From NCBI GenBank assembly GCA_947644645.1, contig CANSAF010000002.1, forward strand, positions 1 through 64,000: a stretch of DNA of 64,000 bases, written 5' to 3'. The notes beneath the pieces were generated by a model. It was given only the letters and a program-made list of their open reading frames with translations, did no database searches and had not been told where the DNA came from. The DNA comes from an uncultured Sporosarcina sp. (lineage in GTDB: Bacteria; Bacillota; Bacilli; Bacillales_A; Planococcaceae). Positions 26,696 to 36,105 of the stretch are shown here, piece by piece; the stretch's first letter is position 1; the number at the start of each line of letters is the position of its first letter. A program made the position numbers and the translations under genes.

Positions 26696-27472
26696 TTATT
26701 TCCCTTTGAAATTCGGTGGTCTTTTTTCTGCGAATGCGTTTAATGCTTCGATCCGGTCTTCGGTCGGAATCGTGATTTCATAGGCTTTTCGTTCAATGGA
26801 AAGACCTGTTTGTAAGTCGACATTCATGCCGTGTTTGACAGCAAATTTTGCTTGTTGGAGTGCGACTGGACCGTTTTTCAGCATCGCCTCGGCAAATTGA
26901 GTCGTAGCATCTTCTAATTGATCGGCTTCAACGACTTTAGTTAATAGACCATAATCGAATGCCTCGCTCGCTGTTAAACGTTTTGCCGTTAAAATGAGTT
27001 CGAGCGCTTTTGACTCTCCGATTAACCGGGGAAGACGTTGTGTACCGCCAGCACCTGGAATAATCGCAAGACTTGTTTCCGTTAGGCCCATTTTGGCAGA
27101 AGTTGCCGCAATCCGAAAATCGCATGCAAGTGCTAATTCAATGCCACCGCCAAATGCAAAACCGTTAATCATCGCGATAGTAGGTTGTGGAAGATATTCA
27201 ATAGACGTCAAGACTTCTCCCATTTTATAAAGATTTCGTTTCACTTGTGAATCAGTTAATGTTTTACGTTCTTTTAAATCTGCCCCCACACTAAAAGAAC
27301 GATCACCAGAACCTGTAAAAATAACAACGCGCACATCTGGATTGATGCGAATCGCTTCAATCACTTGTCCAAGTTCAGAAAGCATATCGTAATTAAAAGC
27401 ATTTAATCCTTCAGGACGATGTAAAGTGACAATCGCCAAATTTCCCCTTTGTTCGTATAACAGTGTTTCCAT
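26696..27472 (-). CDS. Enoyl-CoA hydratase/isomerase (crotonase family)
   Basis: 258 residues. Oxyanion-hole regions FSVGADLKE and GFAFGGGIELALACDFRIA, and SLAIIPGAGGTQRLPRL, are intact; the two glutamates that activate water in true hydratases are at the expected places (GGIE and GLTE). Probably the second step of fatty-acid beta-oxidation, hydrating 2-enoyl-CoA. It is not linked to other fad genes, so branched-chain or other acyl-CoA substrates are possible. Start ATG with GGGGGAAATTTC upstream. Confidence 0.9.
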   Translation of the reverse strand: METLLYEQRGNLAIVTLHRPEGLNAFNYDMLSELGQVIEAIRINPDVRVVIFTGSGDRSFSVGADLKERKTLTDSQVKRNLYKMGEVLTSIEYLPQPTIAMINGFAFGGGIELALACDFRIAATSAKMGLTETSLAIIPGAGGTQRLPRLIGESKALELILTAKRLTASEAFDYGLLTKVVEADQLEDATTQFAEAMLKNGPVALQQAKFAVKHGMNVDLQTGLSIERKAYEITIPTEDRIEALNAFAEKRPPNFKGK

Positions 27473-27648
27473 GAAATTTCCCCCATTTCAGTTAAAATTC
27501 TTCTTATTCAACATATCACGAAAGGTAGTGGCGATAAAGTCTAATAAGTTAGATTTTTAGAATGGCATTTTTCAATTTAGAATATAAAAGGTTGTACATT
27601 CCAATTTCCTAAAAAATTATGTAGAATAGAAGGCAGGAGTTGATTTTT

Positions 27649-28488
27649 TTGAAAACGGTTATTGTGACAGATAGTACAGCATATTTACCTATGCAAAAAA
27701 TGAAAGAACTGAATATACAAATGATTCCACTTGCCGTAACGATTGACGGTGTTTCGTATGATGAAGAAATTGAACTTTCCCCAACAGATTTTTACGATAA
27801 AGTAAGGGGAGAAGGACCACTTCCGAAAACGTCACAACCTCCTGTCGGGCGTTTTGTATCTCTTTTTGAATCATTGAAAGAACAATATGATGCGATTATT
27901 TCAATCCATTTATCAAGCGGAATTAGCGGCACTTATGCGGGTGCAATTCAAGCGGGAGAAATGGTTGAGGGGGTGGATGTCTTTGCATTTGACTCAGAAT
28001 TATCTTGTTATATACAAGGTTTCTACGTCTTGCGTGCGGCGAAAATGGCAGAAGCGGGAGCTACGCCAGAAGAAATTTTAGCGGAATTAAATGAAATGAA
28101 AAAAACGATGCGTGCTTATTTCATGGTGGACGACTTATCGCATTTACAGCGCGGGGGTCGCTTATCAGGTGCACAAGCATTTATTGGTAGCTTACTGCAA
28201 GTGAAACCGATTTTACATTTTGAAGACAAAGTTATCGTGCCGTATGAAAAAATTCGTACGAGAAAAAAAGCGATGAAACGCATTGTTGAAATGTTGGCGG
28301 AAGATGCAGCGGAAATGCCATTAGAAGCAGCGATTATCCACGCCAATTGCCCAGAAGATGCAGAGAAATGGTTGGCAGAATTACAAGAACAACTGCCGAA
28401 TGTGGACTTTACCATCAGCCATTTTGGACCTGTAATTGGTACGCATTTAGGCGAAGGATCAATGGGACTTGGTTGGGTGAAAAAATAA
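27649..28488 (+). CDS. degV: DegV family fatty-acid-binding protein
   Basis: 279 residues from TTG 27649 (AGGAG 9 bases upstream). DegV domains: VTDSTAYLP, KTSQPPVGRF, SIHLSSGISGTYAGAIQA, DDLSHLQRGGRLS and FGPVIGTHLGEGSMG. The family binds a fatty acid and serves FakA-type kinases. Nearly collinear with B. subtilis DegV, and it heads the degV-comFA-comFC cluster as there. The 175 bases upstream hold its promoter region, but I see no convincing box. Confidence 0.92.
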   Translation: MKTVIVTDSTAYLPMQKMKELNIQMIPLAVTIDGVSYDEEIELSPTDFYDKVRGEGPLPKTSQPPVGRFVSLFESLKEQYDAIISIHLSSGISGTYAGAIQAGEMVEGVDVFAFDSELSCYIQGFYVLRAAKMAEAGATPEEILAELNEMKKTMRAYFMVDDLSHLQRGGRLSGAQAFIGSLLQVKPILHFEDKVIVPYEKIRTRKKAMKRIVEMLAEDAAEMPLEAAIIHANCPEDAEKWLAELQEQLPNVDFTISHFGPVIGTHLGEGSMGLGWVKK

Positions 28489-28505
28489 GATAAAGGGGTT
28501 GTTCA

Positions 28506-29885
28506 TTGGTGAGAACATTGGATGGAACTGTGCAAAGTTTTTTGGATGGGCGTCTATGGCATCGGGAGCATACCCCTTTTTCCATGCAAGAAATTAAAAG
28601 AGAAATCGATGCAGGTAATATTCGAACGATGCAAGGTGTCGTGACTCAAAGAGGCCGTTTTGGACGCGTGATTTACCGGTGCAATCGTTGTTTAAATGAA
28701 AATGAAGCGAGATATACGCATTTTGATTGTGCAAAATGTGGGGGGAATTGTACGTATTGCCGCAGCTGTTTGAAAATGGGGCGTGTTTCCAGTTGTACTG
28801 AATTATTATATTGGACAGGTCCGCCCGTTCAATTTAGTCAAAAACACGTCAATCATTGGCAAGGAACATTAACCGATTTACAAAAACGAGCATCTGAAGC
28901 ATTAATCGCAAGCAATGAAAAGGGGCGTTCCCATTTAATCTTTGCGGTCTGTGGTGCTGGAAAAACGGAGATTTTATTTGAACCGATTCATCGTTTATTG
29001 CTGGAAGGAAAACGAATTTGTGTGGCGGCTCCGCGTGTAGATGTGATTTTAGAATTAGCCCCGCGTTTTCAACAAGCTTTTCCAAAAACACGGGTAACCG
29101 CTTTATACGGCGGTGTGAAGCCGACTTTGGAACCTGCACAATTAATACTCGCAACGACTCATCAATTGTATCGATTTCACGAAGCTTTTGATGTTGTCTT
29201 TGTCGATGAAGCCGATGCATTTCCTTATACGGCAGATGAAACGCTGCAAAAAGCTGTTCAAAAGGCGGCGAAAAAAGATGCGCCCATTCATTTTGTCACA
29301 GCAACTCCGGCGAAAAAAATGATTCGAGAAGCCATTCAAAATGACGCGCTATCCATGATTCCGCGCCGTTTTCACGGATATCCTTTGCCCGTTCCGACAT
29401 ACGTTGCATTATGGCGTTATGAACAGCAAATCATTCGCGGGAAATTACCTGTTAAATTACATCAGTGGATTGAAAGACAAGTTACAGAAGGAATGCCGTT
29501 TCTGCTCTTTTTTCATAATATTGAATTAATGGAGATGACGTTGCCATTAATTCAAAAAATTGACCCACGAATCAAATCTGTTCATGCACAAGATGAACAA
29601 CGAAAAGACAAAGTGCTCGCTTTAAGAAATAAACAAACTCCCGGTTTATTAACGACAACCATTTTAGAACGCGGCATTACCATTCCCAAAGTACAAGTCG
29701 CTGTGTTAGGGGCGGAACAAGCGATTTTCAATAAAAGTGCGCTCATTCAAATTGGTGGTCGTGTCGGACGATCAAAAGATGCCCCGAATGGCGACTTTAT
29801 TTTATTTCATCACGGAATTACGCATGCAATGGATGATGCGAAAAAAGAAATTCTCTTGTTGAATCAAAAAGGGGGATTTCGATGA
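28506..29885 (+). CDS. comFA: Competence ATP-dependent DNA translocase ComFA
   Basis: 459 residues. An N-terminal four-cysteine zinc-binding region (CNRC ... CAKCGGNCTYCRSC, about residues 58-98) is followed by a DEAD-like helicase core: Walker A CGAGKTEILF, VDEADAF, SAT-type motif TATPAKKM, and GRVGRS. It drives single-stranded DNA through the ComEC pore. Either TTG 28506 or GTG 28509 may be the start (AAGGGG upstream). It overlaps comFC by 4 bases (ATGA). Confidence 0.94.
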   Translation: MVRTLDGTVQSFLDGRLWHREHTPFSMQEIKREIDAGNIRTMQGVVTQRGRFGRVIYRCNRCLNENEARYTHFDCAKCGGNCTYCRSCLKMGRVSSCTELLYWTGPPVQFSQKHVNHWQGTLTDLQKRASEALIASNEKGRSHLIFAVCGAGKTEILFEPIHRLLLEGKRICVAAPRVDVILELAPRFQQAFPKTRVTALYGGVKPTLEPAQLILATTHQLYRFHEAFDVVFVDEADAFPYTADETLQKAVQKAAKKDAPIHFVTATPAKKMIREAIQNDALSMIPRRFHGYPLPVPTYVALWRYEQQIIRGKLPVKLHQWIERQVTEGMPFLLFFHNIELMEMTLPLIQKIDPRIKSVHAQDEQRKDKVLALRNKQTPGLLTTTILERGITIPKVQVAVLGAEQAIFNKSALIQIGGRVGRSKDAPNGDFILFHHGITHAMDDAKKEILLLNQKGGFR

Positions 29886-30484
29886 AAGAATGTCTATTAT
29901 GTGAAGGGGTTTTGTCAAATAAGCCATCTTGGCAAGGTTTTATCGGTTTTGAAAAACAACAGGTAATTTGTGAAAAATGTTCAAATTCCTTTGAACGGAC
30001 CGATATAGAAAGTAAGACTGCAATCATTGTGTCAACGACATCACTTTATGCGTATAATGATGCGATGAAAAATTATTTACAACAATTTAAATTTTTGCAA
30101 GACATTGCACTTGCAGCTGTTTTTCAACAGGAATTATATGATGTGTTAAAAGGTAAATCGAATATCGTGCCCATTCCCGTCCATCCAAATCGGAGAGTGA
30201 CGAGGACTTTTTCACAAGTAGAGGCATTGCTCGATTACGCAAAAATTCCTTATAAGGATTTATTAGAAAAACGGGATGAAGTATCAATGGGCGAAAAAAC
30301 AAGGCAAGAAAGACTTGCGATGAAACCGCTATTCGAATTGAAATCGAGTGTACAAATTCAACCGGAATCTTATTTGCTTGTCGATGATATTTATACGACT
30401 GGAACAACTTTGCATAGCGCTGCGAAAGTTTTATTAGCAGCAGGGGCAAAACGAGTTGAGGCGGTAACATTAATTCGCGCTTAA
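29882..30484 (+). CDS. comFC: ComFC phosphoribosyltransferase-like competence protein
   Basis: 200 residues. N-terminal zinc-type cysteines (CLLCEGV, CEKC) then a phosphoribosyltransferase fold with PIPVHPNRR and the PRPP-loop LLVDDIYTTGTT. It assists DNA uptake in competent cells with ComFA, its coupled partner. Confidence 0.93.
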   Translation: MKECLLCEGVLSNKPSWQGFIGFEKQQVICEKCSNSFERTDIESKTAIIVSTTSLYAYNDAMKNYLQQFKFLQDIALAAVFQQELYDVLKGKSNIVPIPVHPNRRVTRTFSQVEALLDYAKIPYKDLLEKRDEVSMGEKTRQERLAMKPLFELKSSVQIQPESYLLVDDIYTTGTTLHSAAKVLLAAGAKRVEAVTLIRA

Positions 30485-30516
30485 AAACAGCTCAACTGAA
30501 TGAGAGGGGTTAGACA

Positions 30517-30936
30517 ATGAAAAACCAAGCAGAAATTAAAAACTGTCCATCATGTGGAAATTTCTTTAACTATACAGGGATTCGCGAGACATGCGTTCCT
30601 TGTGCCCAAAAAGAAGAGAAGATTTTCGAAGAAGTGTATCGCTTTTTGAGAAAACGAGAAAACCGTGCCGCAACGGTCGAACAAATCGTCAAAGCAACGG
30701 GTGTCGATGAAGATTTACTTTATCGCTGGGTACGTCGTGGACGTTTACAACCAACATTATTCCCAAATCTAGGTTATCCATGTGATAAATGCGGTGGCTT
30801 AACGACAAAAGGAAATATTTGTGAATCATGTGTTGAAGAATTGCAAAATGATTTAAAACAATTTGAAGCAGCCGAAGAATTAAGAGAAGCAGTCACTCGC
30901 CGAGATGAGCATTCCTATTACGCAAAGCGAGATTAA
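30517..30936 (+). CDS. yvyF: Flagellar operon protein YvyF (TIGR03826 type)
   Basis: 139 residues with two cysteine pairs at the N-terminus (CPSC, CVPC), a central helix-turn-helix-like stretch (ATGVDEDLLYRWVRRGRL) and a second zinc-type region (CDKC, CESC). The family sits between comFC and flgM in Bacillales and is presumed to regulate or assist flagellar export; its biochemical role is not known. Position here is the standard one. Confidence 0.9.
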   Translation: MKNQAEIKNCPSCGNFFNYTGIRETCVPCAQKEEKIFEEVYRFLRKRENRAATVEQIVKATGVDEDLLYRWVRRGRLQPTLFPNLGYPCDKCGGLTTKGNICESCVEELQNDLKQFEAAEELREAVTRRDEHSYYAKRD

Positions 30937-30953
30937 TCATACAAAAGACCTCT

Positions 30954-30979
30954 TCAAATTGAAGAATAAAAGCCGAAAT
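30954..30979 (+). promoter_or_regulatory. Probable SigD promoter before flgM
   Basis: TCAA (30954-30957), 14-base spacer, GCCGAAAT (30972-30979), close to the SigD pattern TAAA/TCAA-N15-GCCGATAT. flgM has its own SigD promoter in B. subtilis. Confidence 0.55.
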
Positions 30980-31015
30980 ATAGAATAAGTTAAAAGTGTA
31001 AAGGAGTGATCACCA

Positions 31016-31276
31016 TTGAAAATTAATAAAATGAATATCCCAGCCATTAATCCATACAAGGCCAATGAATTACAAGTTAAGAAGTCTGCACAACATCAAT
31101 TGGCGCAAAAAGATAAATTAGAAATTTCTAGTGAAGCGAAACAATTATCGGAAATCACTTCGTACGCGACAGAAAGAAAAGAACATGTTCAAAAGCTGAA
31201 AGCACAAATTGATGCGGGGACTTATGAAGTGAATGCTGAAAAAATTGCGGATTCTTTACTGAAATATTATCAATAA
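31016..31276 (+). CDS. flgM: Anti-sigma factor FlgM
   Basis: 86 residues from TTG with AAGGAGTGAT upstream. It holds SigD inactive until the hook-basal body is finished. The C-terminal SigD-binding part is recognisable: DKLEISSEAKQLSE, KLKAQIDAGTYEV and KIADSLLKYY. Between yvyF and flgN as in B. subtilis. Confidence 0.93.
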   Translation: MKINKMNIPAINPYKANELQVKKSAQHQLAQKDKLEISSEAKQLSEITSYATERKEHVQKLKAQIDAGTYEVNAEKIADSLLKYYQ

Positions 31277-31302
31277 ACAAATGTAAGAAAGTAGCTGACA
31301 AT

Positions 31303-31803
31303 ATGTCAATTCAATCGATTCTTCAAGCGCTAAACAACTTAGAAAAAATGCATATGAGTTTATTAAGTTTAGCACAAGAAAAAACTGTTTTTATTCGAGA
31401 GGACAATATGGCGGCAATTGATCAATTATTAAAGGACGAACAAGCACATTTAGCCGCCATTAACCAAATCGAAAGACAAAGACAACAGGCTGTTACAGAA
31501 TATTTGAAAGAGCAAGGACGCAATTCATCTGGAGATGCTACGATTTCAGATGTCATTCAAACTGTACAGTCAGAAACTGAAAAACAAGACCTAACGGAGG
31601 CGAAGGACCGTCTCCTGCATGTGATTCATGACTTGAAATGGCAAAATGATTTAAACCAAAAATTAACGTATCAATCACTTCAATTCGTGAATCTGTCGCT
31701 GGACATGGTCAGACCACAACAAAACGCAATGAACTACTCAAGAAACGAAATCGAAGGAGCTAAAGAATCGTCAGCACGACCAACATTCGATTCGGAAGCT
31801 TAA
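31303..31803 (+). CDS. flgN: Flagellar export chaperone FlgN
   Basis: 166 residues, almost wholly helical and rich in glutamine, with a long coiled coil (about 1-130). It delivers FlgK and FlgL, whose genes follow directly, to the flagellar export gate. Confidence 0.9.
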   Translation: MSIQSILQALNNLEKMHMSLLSLAQEKTVFIREDNMAAIDQLLKDEQAHLAAINQIERQRQQAVTEYLKEQGRNSSGDATISDVIQTVQSETEKQDLTEAKDRLLHVIHDLKWQNDLNQKLTYQSLQFVNLSLDMVRPQQNAMNYSRNEIEGAKESSARPTFDSEA

Positions 31804-31815
31804 GGAGGAAACATA

Positions 31816-33420
31816 ATGCGCTCTACATTTATGGGGCTTGAAACGAACAAGCGCGGTCTTTACACGCAACAAACCGCTCTCTATACAACAGGACATAATA
31901 TTAGTAATGCCAATACACTTGGTTACTCACGTCAAAGAGTTAATATGGAGGCGACGAGAGGTTTTCCGGGTGTTGGCATAAACGCAGGTACAATGCCAGG
32001 TCATTTAGGTACGGGTGTCCATACGGGATCTATTCAAAGAATCCGTGACTCATTCGTGGATAAACAATTTAGACAAGAATCTAATAAATTTGGTTTCTGG
32101 GAATCCCAATCGAAAGCGATTAGTCAAATGGAAGACATTTTAACGGAACCATCGACGACGGGCCTACAAAAATCATTTAGTGAGTTTTGGCAGTCACTTC
32201 AAGATGTTGCAACCAATCCAAGCGAAGCGGGTGCACGTGCCGTTGCTATTCGTAAAGGACAAGCTGTGGCGGACTCATTTAACTATATGCATAAATCTTT
32301 AACACAAGTTCAAACAAACTTAGGTACAGAAATTCAGCATTCAACAGAAGGCATCAACTCGATTTTACGACAAATTGCCGAAGTGAATGAACAAATTAAA
32401 AGTGTAGAACCGAATGGTTATATTCCGAATGATTTGTATGACCAACGCGATTTATTATTAGATGAGTTGTCGAACTATGTTCCGATTGAAGTTGAATACC
32501 ACCATTCAGGCGGCCGCGCACAAAAAGGTGTGGCGGAAGGCTGGGCGGTTGTGAAGATGAAGGTTGACGGGCAAGACCCAGTTATTTTGGTGCATGGGAC
32601 GAAATCGGTGGAGTTAGAAGTAACGAACGCTTTAGTCGTTGATGGAAAGAATATTCCAGTTGAGGGGATTACAATTAAAGATGGTCTGGAAGTAGATCCT
32701 GACGATCCGACGAAAGCAGAATTTAAGGGCAAAAAGGCTATTGCTCATGGCGAATTAATTAATACAGGTAAATTAAAATCATTGATGAATTCTTATGGTG
32801 TTAATGACGGAACTGCTGAAGGAAAAGGACTTTATCCGGATATGATTTTTAAGTTGAATGAAATGGTGAAGGAGTTTGCGAAGGCGTTTAATGAGATTCA
32901 TAAAAGTGGAACGGATTTAAAAGGTAATAAAGGTGAGAATTTTTTTGTTACGGAAGATATAAATCAGAATCCAGATCCGGACTTTAATGGGGACACAATC
33001 ACGGCCGAAAATATTACAATTAATAAGGATTTGTTGGGGGATCCAAGTAAATTTGCAGCCTCTGATTCCGAACCGGGTGACACACAAGAAGGAAACGGTA
33101 AAAATGCTTTGGAACTCGCTGGACTGGAGTTTAAGAAGTTAGACGAGCTTGGTGGTGCTTCAATCGAAACGTATTTCCAAGGTGTCATCGGTGACCTTGG
33201 TGTTGAAGGAATGGAAGCGAATAAAACATTGGCGAACACGATTACGTTATTAGGTGCAGTTGAAAGTCGCCGGGCTTCAATTAGTTCCGTATCACTGGAT
33301 GAAGAAATGACCGATATGATTCGTTTCCAGCAAGCGTATAACGCATCTGCACGAATGATTACAGTTGTTGATGAAACTTTAGATAAAATTATTAATGGCA
33401 TGGGTGTCGTTGGAAGATAA
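31816..33420 (+). CDS. flgK: Flagellar hook-associated protein 1, FlgK
   Basis: 534 residues. The N-terminal rod/hook-type motif (LYTTGHNISNANTLGYSRQRV) and the C-terminal end (QQAYNASARMITVVDETLDKIINGMG) are canonical; the middle is the variable D2/D3 region. It joins hook and filament outside the cell. AAGGAGGAA precedes the ATG. Confidence 0.96.
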   Translation: MRSTFMGLETNKRGLYTQQTALYTTGHNISNANTLGYSRQRVNMEATRGFPGVGINAGTMPGHLGTGVHTGSIQRIRDSFVDKQFRQESNKFGFWESQSKAISQMEDILTEPSTTGLQKSFSEFWQSLQDVATNPSEAGARAVAIRKGQAVADSFNYMHKSLTQVQTNLGTEIQHSTEGINSILRQIAEVNEQIKSVEPNGYIPNDLYDQRDLLLDELSNYVPIEVEYHHSGGRAQKGVAEGWAVVKMKVDGQDPVILVHGTKSVELEVTNALVVDGKNIPVEGITIKDGLEVDPDDPTKAEFKGKKAIAHGELINTGKLKSLMNSYGVNDGTAEGKGLYPDMIFKLNEMVKEFAKAFNEIHKSGTDLKGNKGENFFVTEDINQNPDPDFNGDTITAENITINKDLLGDPSKFAASDSEPGDTQEGNGKNALELAGLEFKKLDELGGASIETYFQGVIGDLGVEGMEANKTLANTITLLGAVESRRASISSVSLDEEMTDMIRFQQAYNASARMITVVDETLDKIINGMGVVGR

Positions 33421-33452
33421 ATGATGTTGAATATGTAAAAGGAGGAAATTAA

Positions 33453-34367
33453 ATGCGCGTTACTCAATCAATGCTTTCGAATAATATGCTTCGAAATCTA
33501 TCAAATAGCTATAATAAATTGGGTAAATTACAAGAACAAGTTTATACAGGTAAAAAGGTAAATCGTCCATCCGATGACCCAGTTACAGTAATGAAAGGGA
33601 TGGGTTACCGTATGGAAGTCGATAAAGTAGCTCAATTTCAAAGGAATATGGGAGAAGTGCATAACTGGTTAGACAATACAGATGATGCGCTTGATAAAGT
33701 CGGTTCGGCGTTGAAGCGTGCGAATGAGCTTGTTGTTAGTGGTTCAACAGGTACGATGACGAAAGAGGATCGTGAGAAATTACAAAGTGAATTAAAACAG
33801 CTTCAAGAGCAAGTGAGAGACTTAGCGAATACAAAAGTTGGGAATAAGTATATTTTTAGTGGAACGAAAACGAACAGTCCATTGGTAGATGAAAATGGAA
33901 AATTTGGATTTATGGATGACAGCACATCTCCGTCCATATTAGATCGAGATTCAAGTTACTTAAATGATGTCGAGATTGAAGTGTTTTCAGGCATTACATT
34001 GAAAGTAAATACGTCGGGAGAGGTTTTTAAGGAAATAGATTTAGTTTTTGACAATGTGTTAAAAATGTTGGATGATGACTCTGATAGTCGTGAGCAATTT
34101 GACGTGGCAATCGGTGAGATTGCGGATCAACTTGACAAAGTCTTAGAAGTTCGTGCAGATCTCGGTGCACGCCAAAACCGTGCAGAAATGATGGAAGATC
34201 GTCTGTCAACACTTGAAATATCAGCGAAAAAACAAATGTCTGATAACGAAGACGTTGACATGGAAAAGGCAATTACTGAAATGATTACGGAAGAATCAAT
34301 TCACCGTGCAGCATTATCAGTAGGCGCAAGAATCATCCAACCATCATTAGTAGATTTTTTAAGATAA
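33453..34367 (+). CDS. flgL: Flagellar hook-associated protein 3, FlgL
   Basis: 304 residues, flagellin-like at both ends: RVTQSMLSNNMLRNLSNSY at the start and an AALSVGARIIQPSLVDFLR end. The second junction protein on which the flagellin filament grows. AAAGGAGGAAA precedes the ATG; a terminator follows after about 80 bases. Confidence 0.95.
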   Translation: MRVTQSMLSNNMLRNLSNSYNKLGKLQEQVYTGKKVNRPSDDPVTVMKGMGYRMEVDKVAQFQRNMGEVHNWLDNTDDALDKVGSALKRANELVVSGSTGTMTKEDREKLQSELKQLQEQVRDLANTKVGNKYIFSGTKTNSPLVDENGKFGFMDDSTSPSILDRDSSYLNDVEIEVFSGITLKVNTSGEVFKEIDLVFDNVLKMLDDDSDSREQFDVAIGEIADQLDKVLEVRADLGARQNRAEMMEDRLSTLEISAKKQMSDNEDVDMEKAITEMITEESIHRAALSVGARIIQPSLVDFLR

Positions 34368-34449
34368 TTTGATTATTATATTTATGGTTTGAAATGCTAT
34401 AAATTCTAAAGCAGAGTACAATTATATAATCTGAACGAAAACAAAACAG

Positions 34450-34499
34450 GGGGGCGTTCAGAAAGTCCGCTCTTTGACTTTCTGGACAGCTCCTTTTTT
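34450..34499 (+). terminator. Terminator after flgL
   Basis: Stem GGGGGCGTTCAGAAAGTC with GACTTTCTGGACAGCTCC, then six T. It separates flgN-flgK-flgL from yviE. Confidence 0.9.
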
Positions 34500-34513
34500 A
34501 GAAGGTGATATAA

Positions 34514-35071
34514 ATGGATATTCCACAACTTCAAATTCAAACGACAAAAGGGTTTTTGGAGTTACAAATTACAAAGCCTGTTCAAGAAATTGAACAACCG
34601 CGTGCAACAGTTACGCAAGAACAACCTGCGGCAATTTTAGAAATGTCGACGACAAGACCGCAATTATCGCTTGATACGACGGAAGCAAGAGCTGAAATTG
34701 ATTTGAAAAGTGTGCGCCGACGCATCGAAGAACATGCGCAAAATAGTAAGCAAGTGGCGCTTGAAGGGATCGGTAGAAGAGCAGCTGAGGGGCAGCAAAT
34801 GATGAAAATTGAAAATGGTGGTGGAAATGTTTTCGGAGAACTTTCGAAACAAAATCAACCAAGACAATATGCGTCATTGGGCATGAGATTTGTTGGGAAT
34901 AAATCAGGTGTCCAAATGTCTTTCCAACCAGGTTCGGTAGATATTCAAGCAACACCACAAAAACCAGTTTTTGATGCACAAGTGAATAAACCAGTTCACA
35001 ATTATACACCTGGAAAAGTGTCAGGGCAGATGAATCCTTATCCATCGATTCAGATTGATGTGAAGTGGTAG
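34514..35071 (+). CDS. yviE: Flagellar cluster protein YviE (DUF6470 type)
   Basis: 185 residues. Starts DIPQLQIQTTKGFLEL and ends with a beta-rich tail (SIQIDVKW), rich in Gln and Pro, no membrane segment. YviE lies between flgL and fliW in Bacillales; its function is not known. GAAGGTGA precedes the ATG. A palindromic repeat copy now separates it from fliW. Confidence 0.85.
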   Translation: MDIPQLQIQTTKGFLELQITKPVQEIEQPRATVTQEQPAAILEMSTTRPQLSLDTTEARAEIDLKSVRRRIEEHAQNSKQVALEGIGRRAAEGQQMMKIENGGGNVFGELSKQNQPRQYASLGMRFVGNKSGVQMSFQPGSVDIQATPQKPVFDAQVNKPVHNYTPGKVSGQMNPYPSIQIDVKW

Positions 35072-35087
35072 GGAGCATGCGTGGATT

Positions 35088-35403
35088 CAGTGACAGTCAC
35101 TATCACAATTCGCGGAAGGACGCGAATGGATGTTAGTGAGCTGTCACTGGTGCGTTTTTTTCCGTTTTTGTGCGTGTTGAGTTTGTTTGTATGCACACTA
35201 GCAACGGTGACAGGTATGAAATGCGGTTTGGGTTTTTAACGAACCGCGCACGTACCTGTCACCTAAGAGCGCATCAAATCGACAAACAGCCAAACAGAAA
35301 GCGCACTTGCTACGTAACTCGCTAAAAGTCGAGCAACACATAACCGCTACAAATTCAACACCGCGAAGCGCCTTCAAAAGCTAAAGCTTTTAAAGGCAGC
35401 TTC
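35088..35403 (+). repeat. Palindromic intergenic repeat element, full copy
   Basis: Three modules in order: left hairpin (CAGTGACAGTCACT ... TTCGCGGAAGGACGCGAA ... GAGCTGTCACTG), middle hairpin (GGTGACAGGTATGAAATGCGG ... CCTGTCACC) near 35206-35262, and an end hairpin (CTTCAAAAGCTAAAGCTTTTAAAGG). It ends 20 bases before fliW, so its end hairpin lies just upstream of the fliW ribosome binding site. Confidence 0.85.
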
Positions 35404-35423
35404 CCAAAGAAAGGGAGCTTACA

Positions 35424-35864
35424 ATGAAAATTGAAACAAAATTTCACGGATCCATGACAATTAATGAAGACCAAACTTGGACATTTCCAAAAGGATTACC
35501 AGGGTTTGAAGATGAGAAATCATTCGTTTTATTACCAATCGAAGGTAATGAATTATTTCAAGTGCTTCAATCGACTGAAACGCCAATGATTGCGTTTATT
35601 GTTACAAATCCATTCTCATTAATGTCTGAATATACATTTAAAATTGATGATCCAACGATTGAATTATTACATATTCAAGATGAGTCAGAAGTATTTGTGT
35701 TAAATGTATTATCATTAAAAGACCCATTCGAATCCTCAACGATCAATTTACAAGCGCCACTTATTTTCCAATCTACGTCTAAAAAAGCAAAACAAATGAT
35801 TTTAAATGATGGAAAATATTCAATGCGCCATCCAATCGATTCGAATACGAAAGGGGAGGCGTAA
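35424..35864 (+). CDS. fliW: Flagellar assembly factor FliW
   Basis: 146 residues. Motifs TWTFPKGLPGFEDEKSFVLLP, PMIAFIVTNPF and NLQAPLIFQS fit the family. FliW binds CsrA when flagellin is low and releases it to bind flagellin instead, closing a feedback loop on hag translation. csrA begins 3 bases downstream. Confidence 0.95.
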   Translation: MKIETKFHGSMTINEDQTWTFPKGLPGFEDEKSFVLLPIEGNELFQVLQSTETPMIAFIVTNPFSLMSEYTFKIDDPTIELLHIQDESEVFVLNVLSLKDPFESSTINLQAPLIFQSTSKKAKQMILNDGKYSMRHPIDSNTKGEA

Positions 35865-35867
35865 AAT

Positions 35868-36089
35868 ATGCTTGTACTTTCTAGAAAAGAAAATGAAACG
35901 ATCAAAATTGGTGATGATATTGAAATTCGTATTCTGGAAGTGAAAGGTGATACAGTACGAGTTGGGATTGAAGCACCAAAAAAAGTAGATATTTTAAGAG
36001 GGGAACTTGTCCAATCGATTTCAGAAACGAATACGGAAGCGTTGACGCTAGATATGGATGTGTTTTCGAAGTTGACGAAGAAGGAGTAG
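35868..36089 (+). CDS. csrA: Translational regulator CsrA
   Basis: 73 residues, MLVLSRKENETIKIG start and VRVGIEAPKKVDILRGEL, the RNA-binding and FliW-binding surface. It represses hag by covering its ribosome binding site; a matching hairpin target is present at 46611-46646. Confidence 0.97.
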   Translation: MLVLSRKENETIKIGDDIEIRILEVKGDTVRVGIEAPKKVDILRGELVQSISETNTEALTLDMDVFSKLTKKE

Positions 36090-36105
36090 GAGGATTTTCA
36101 TGGCA

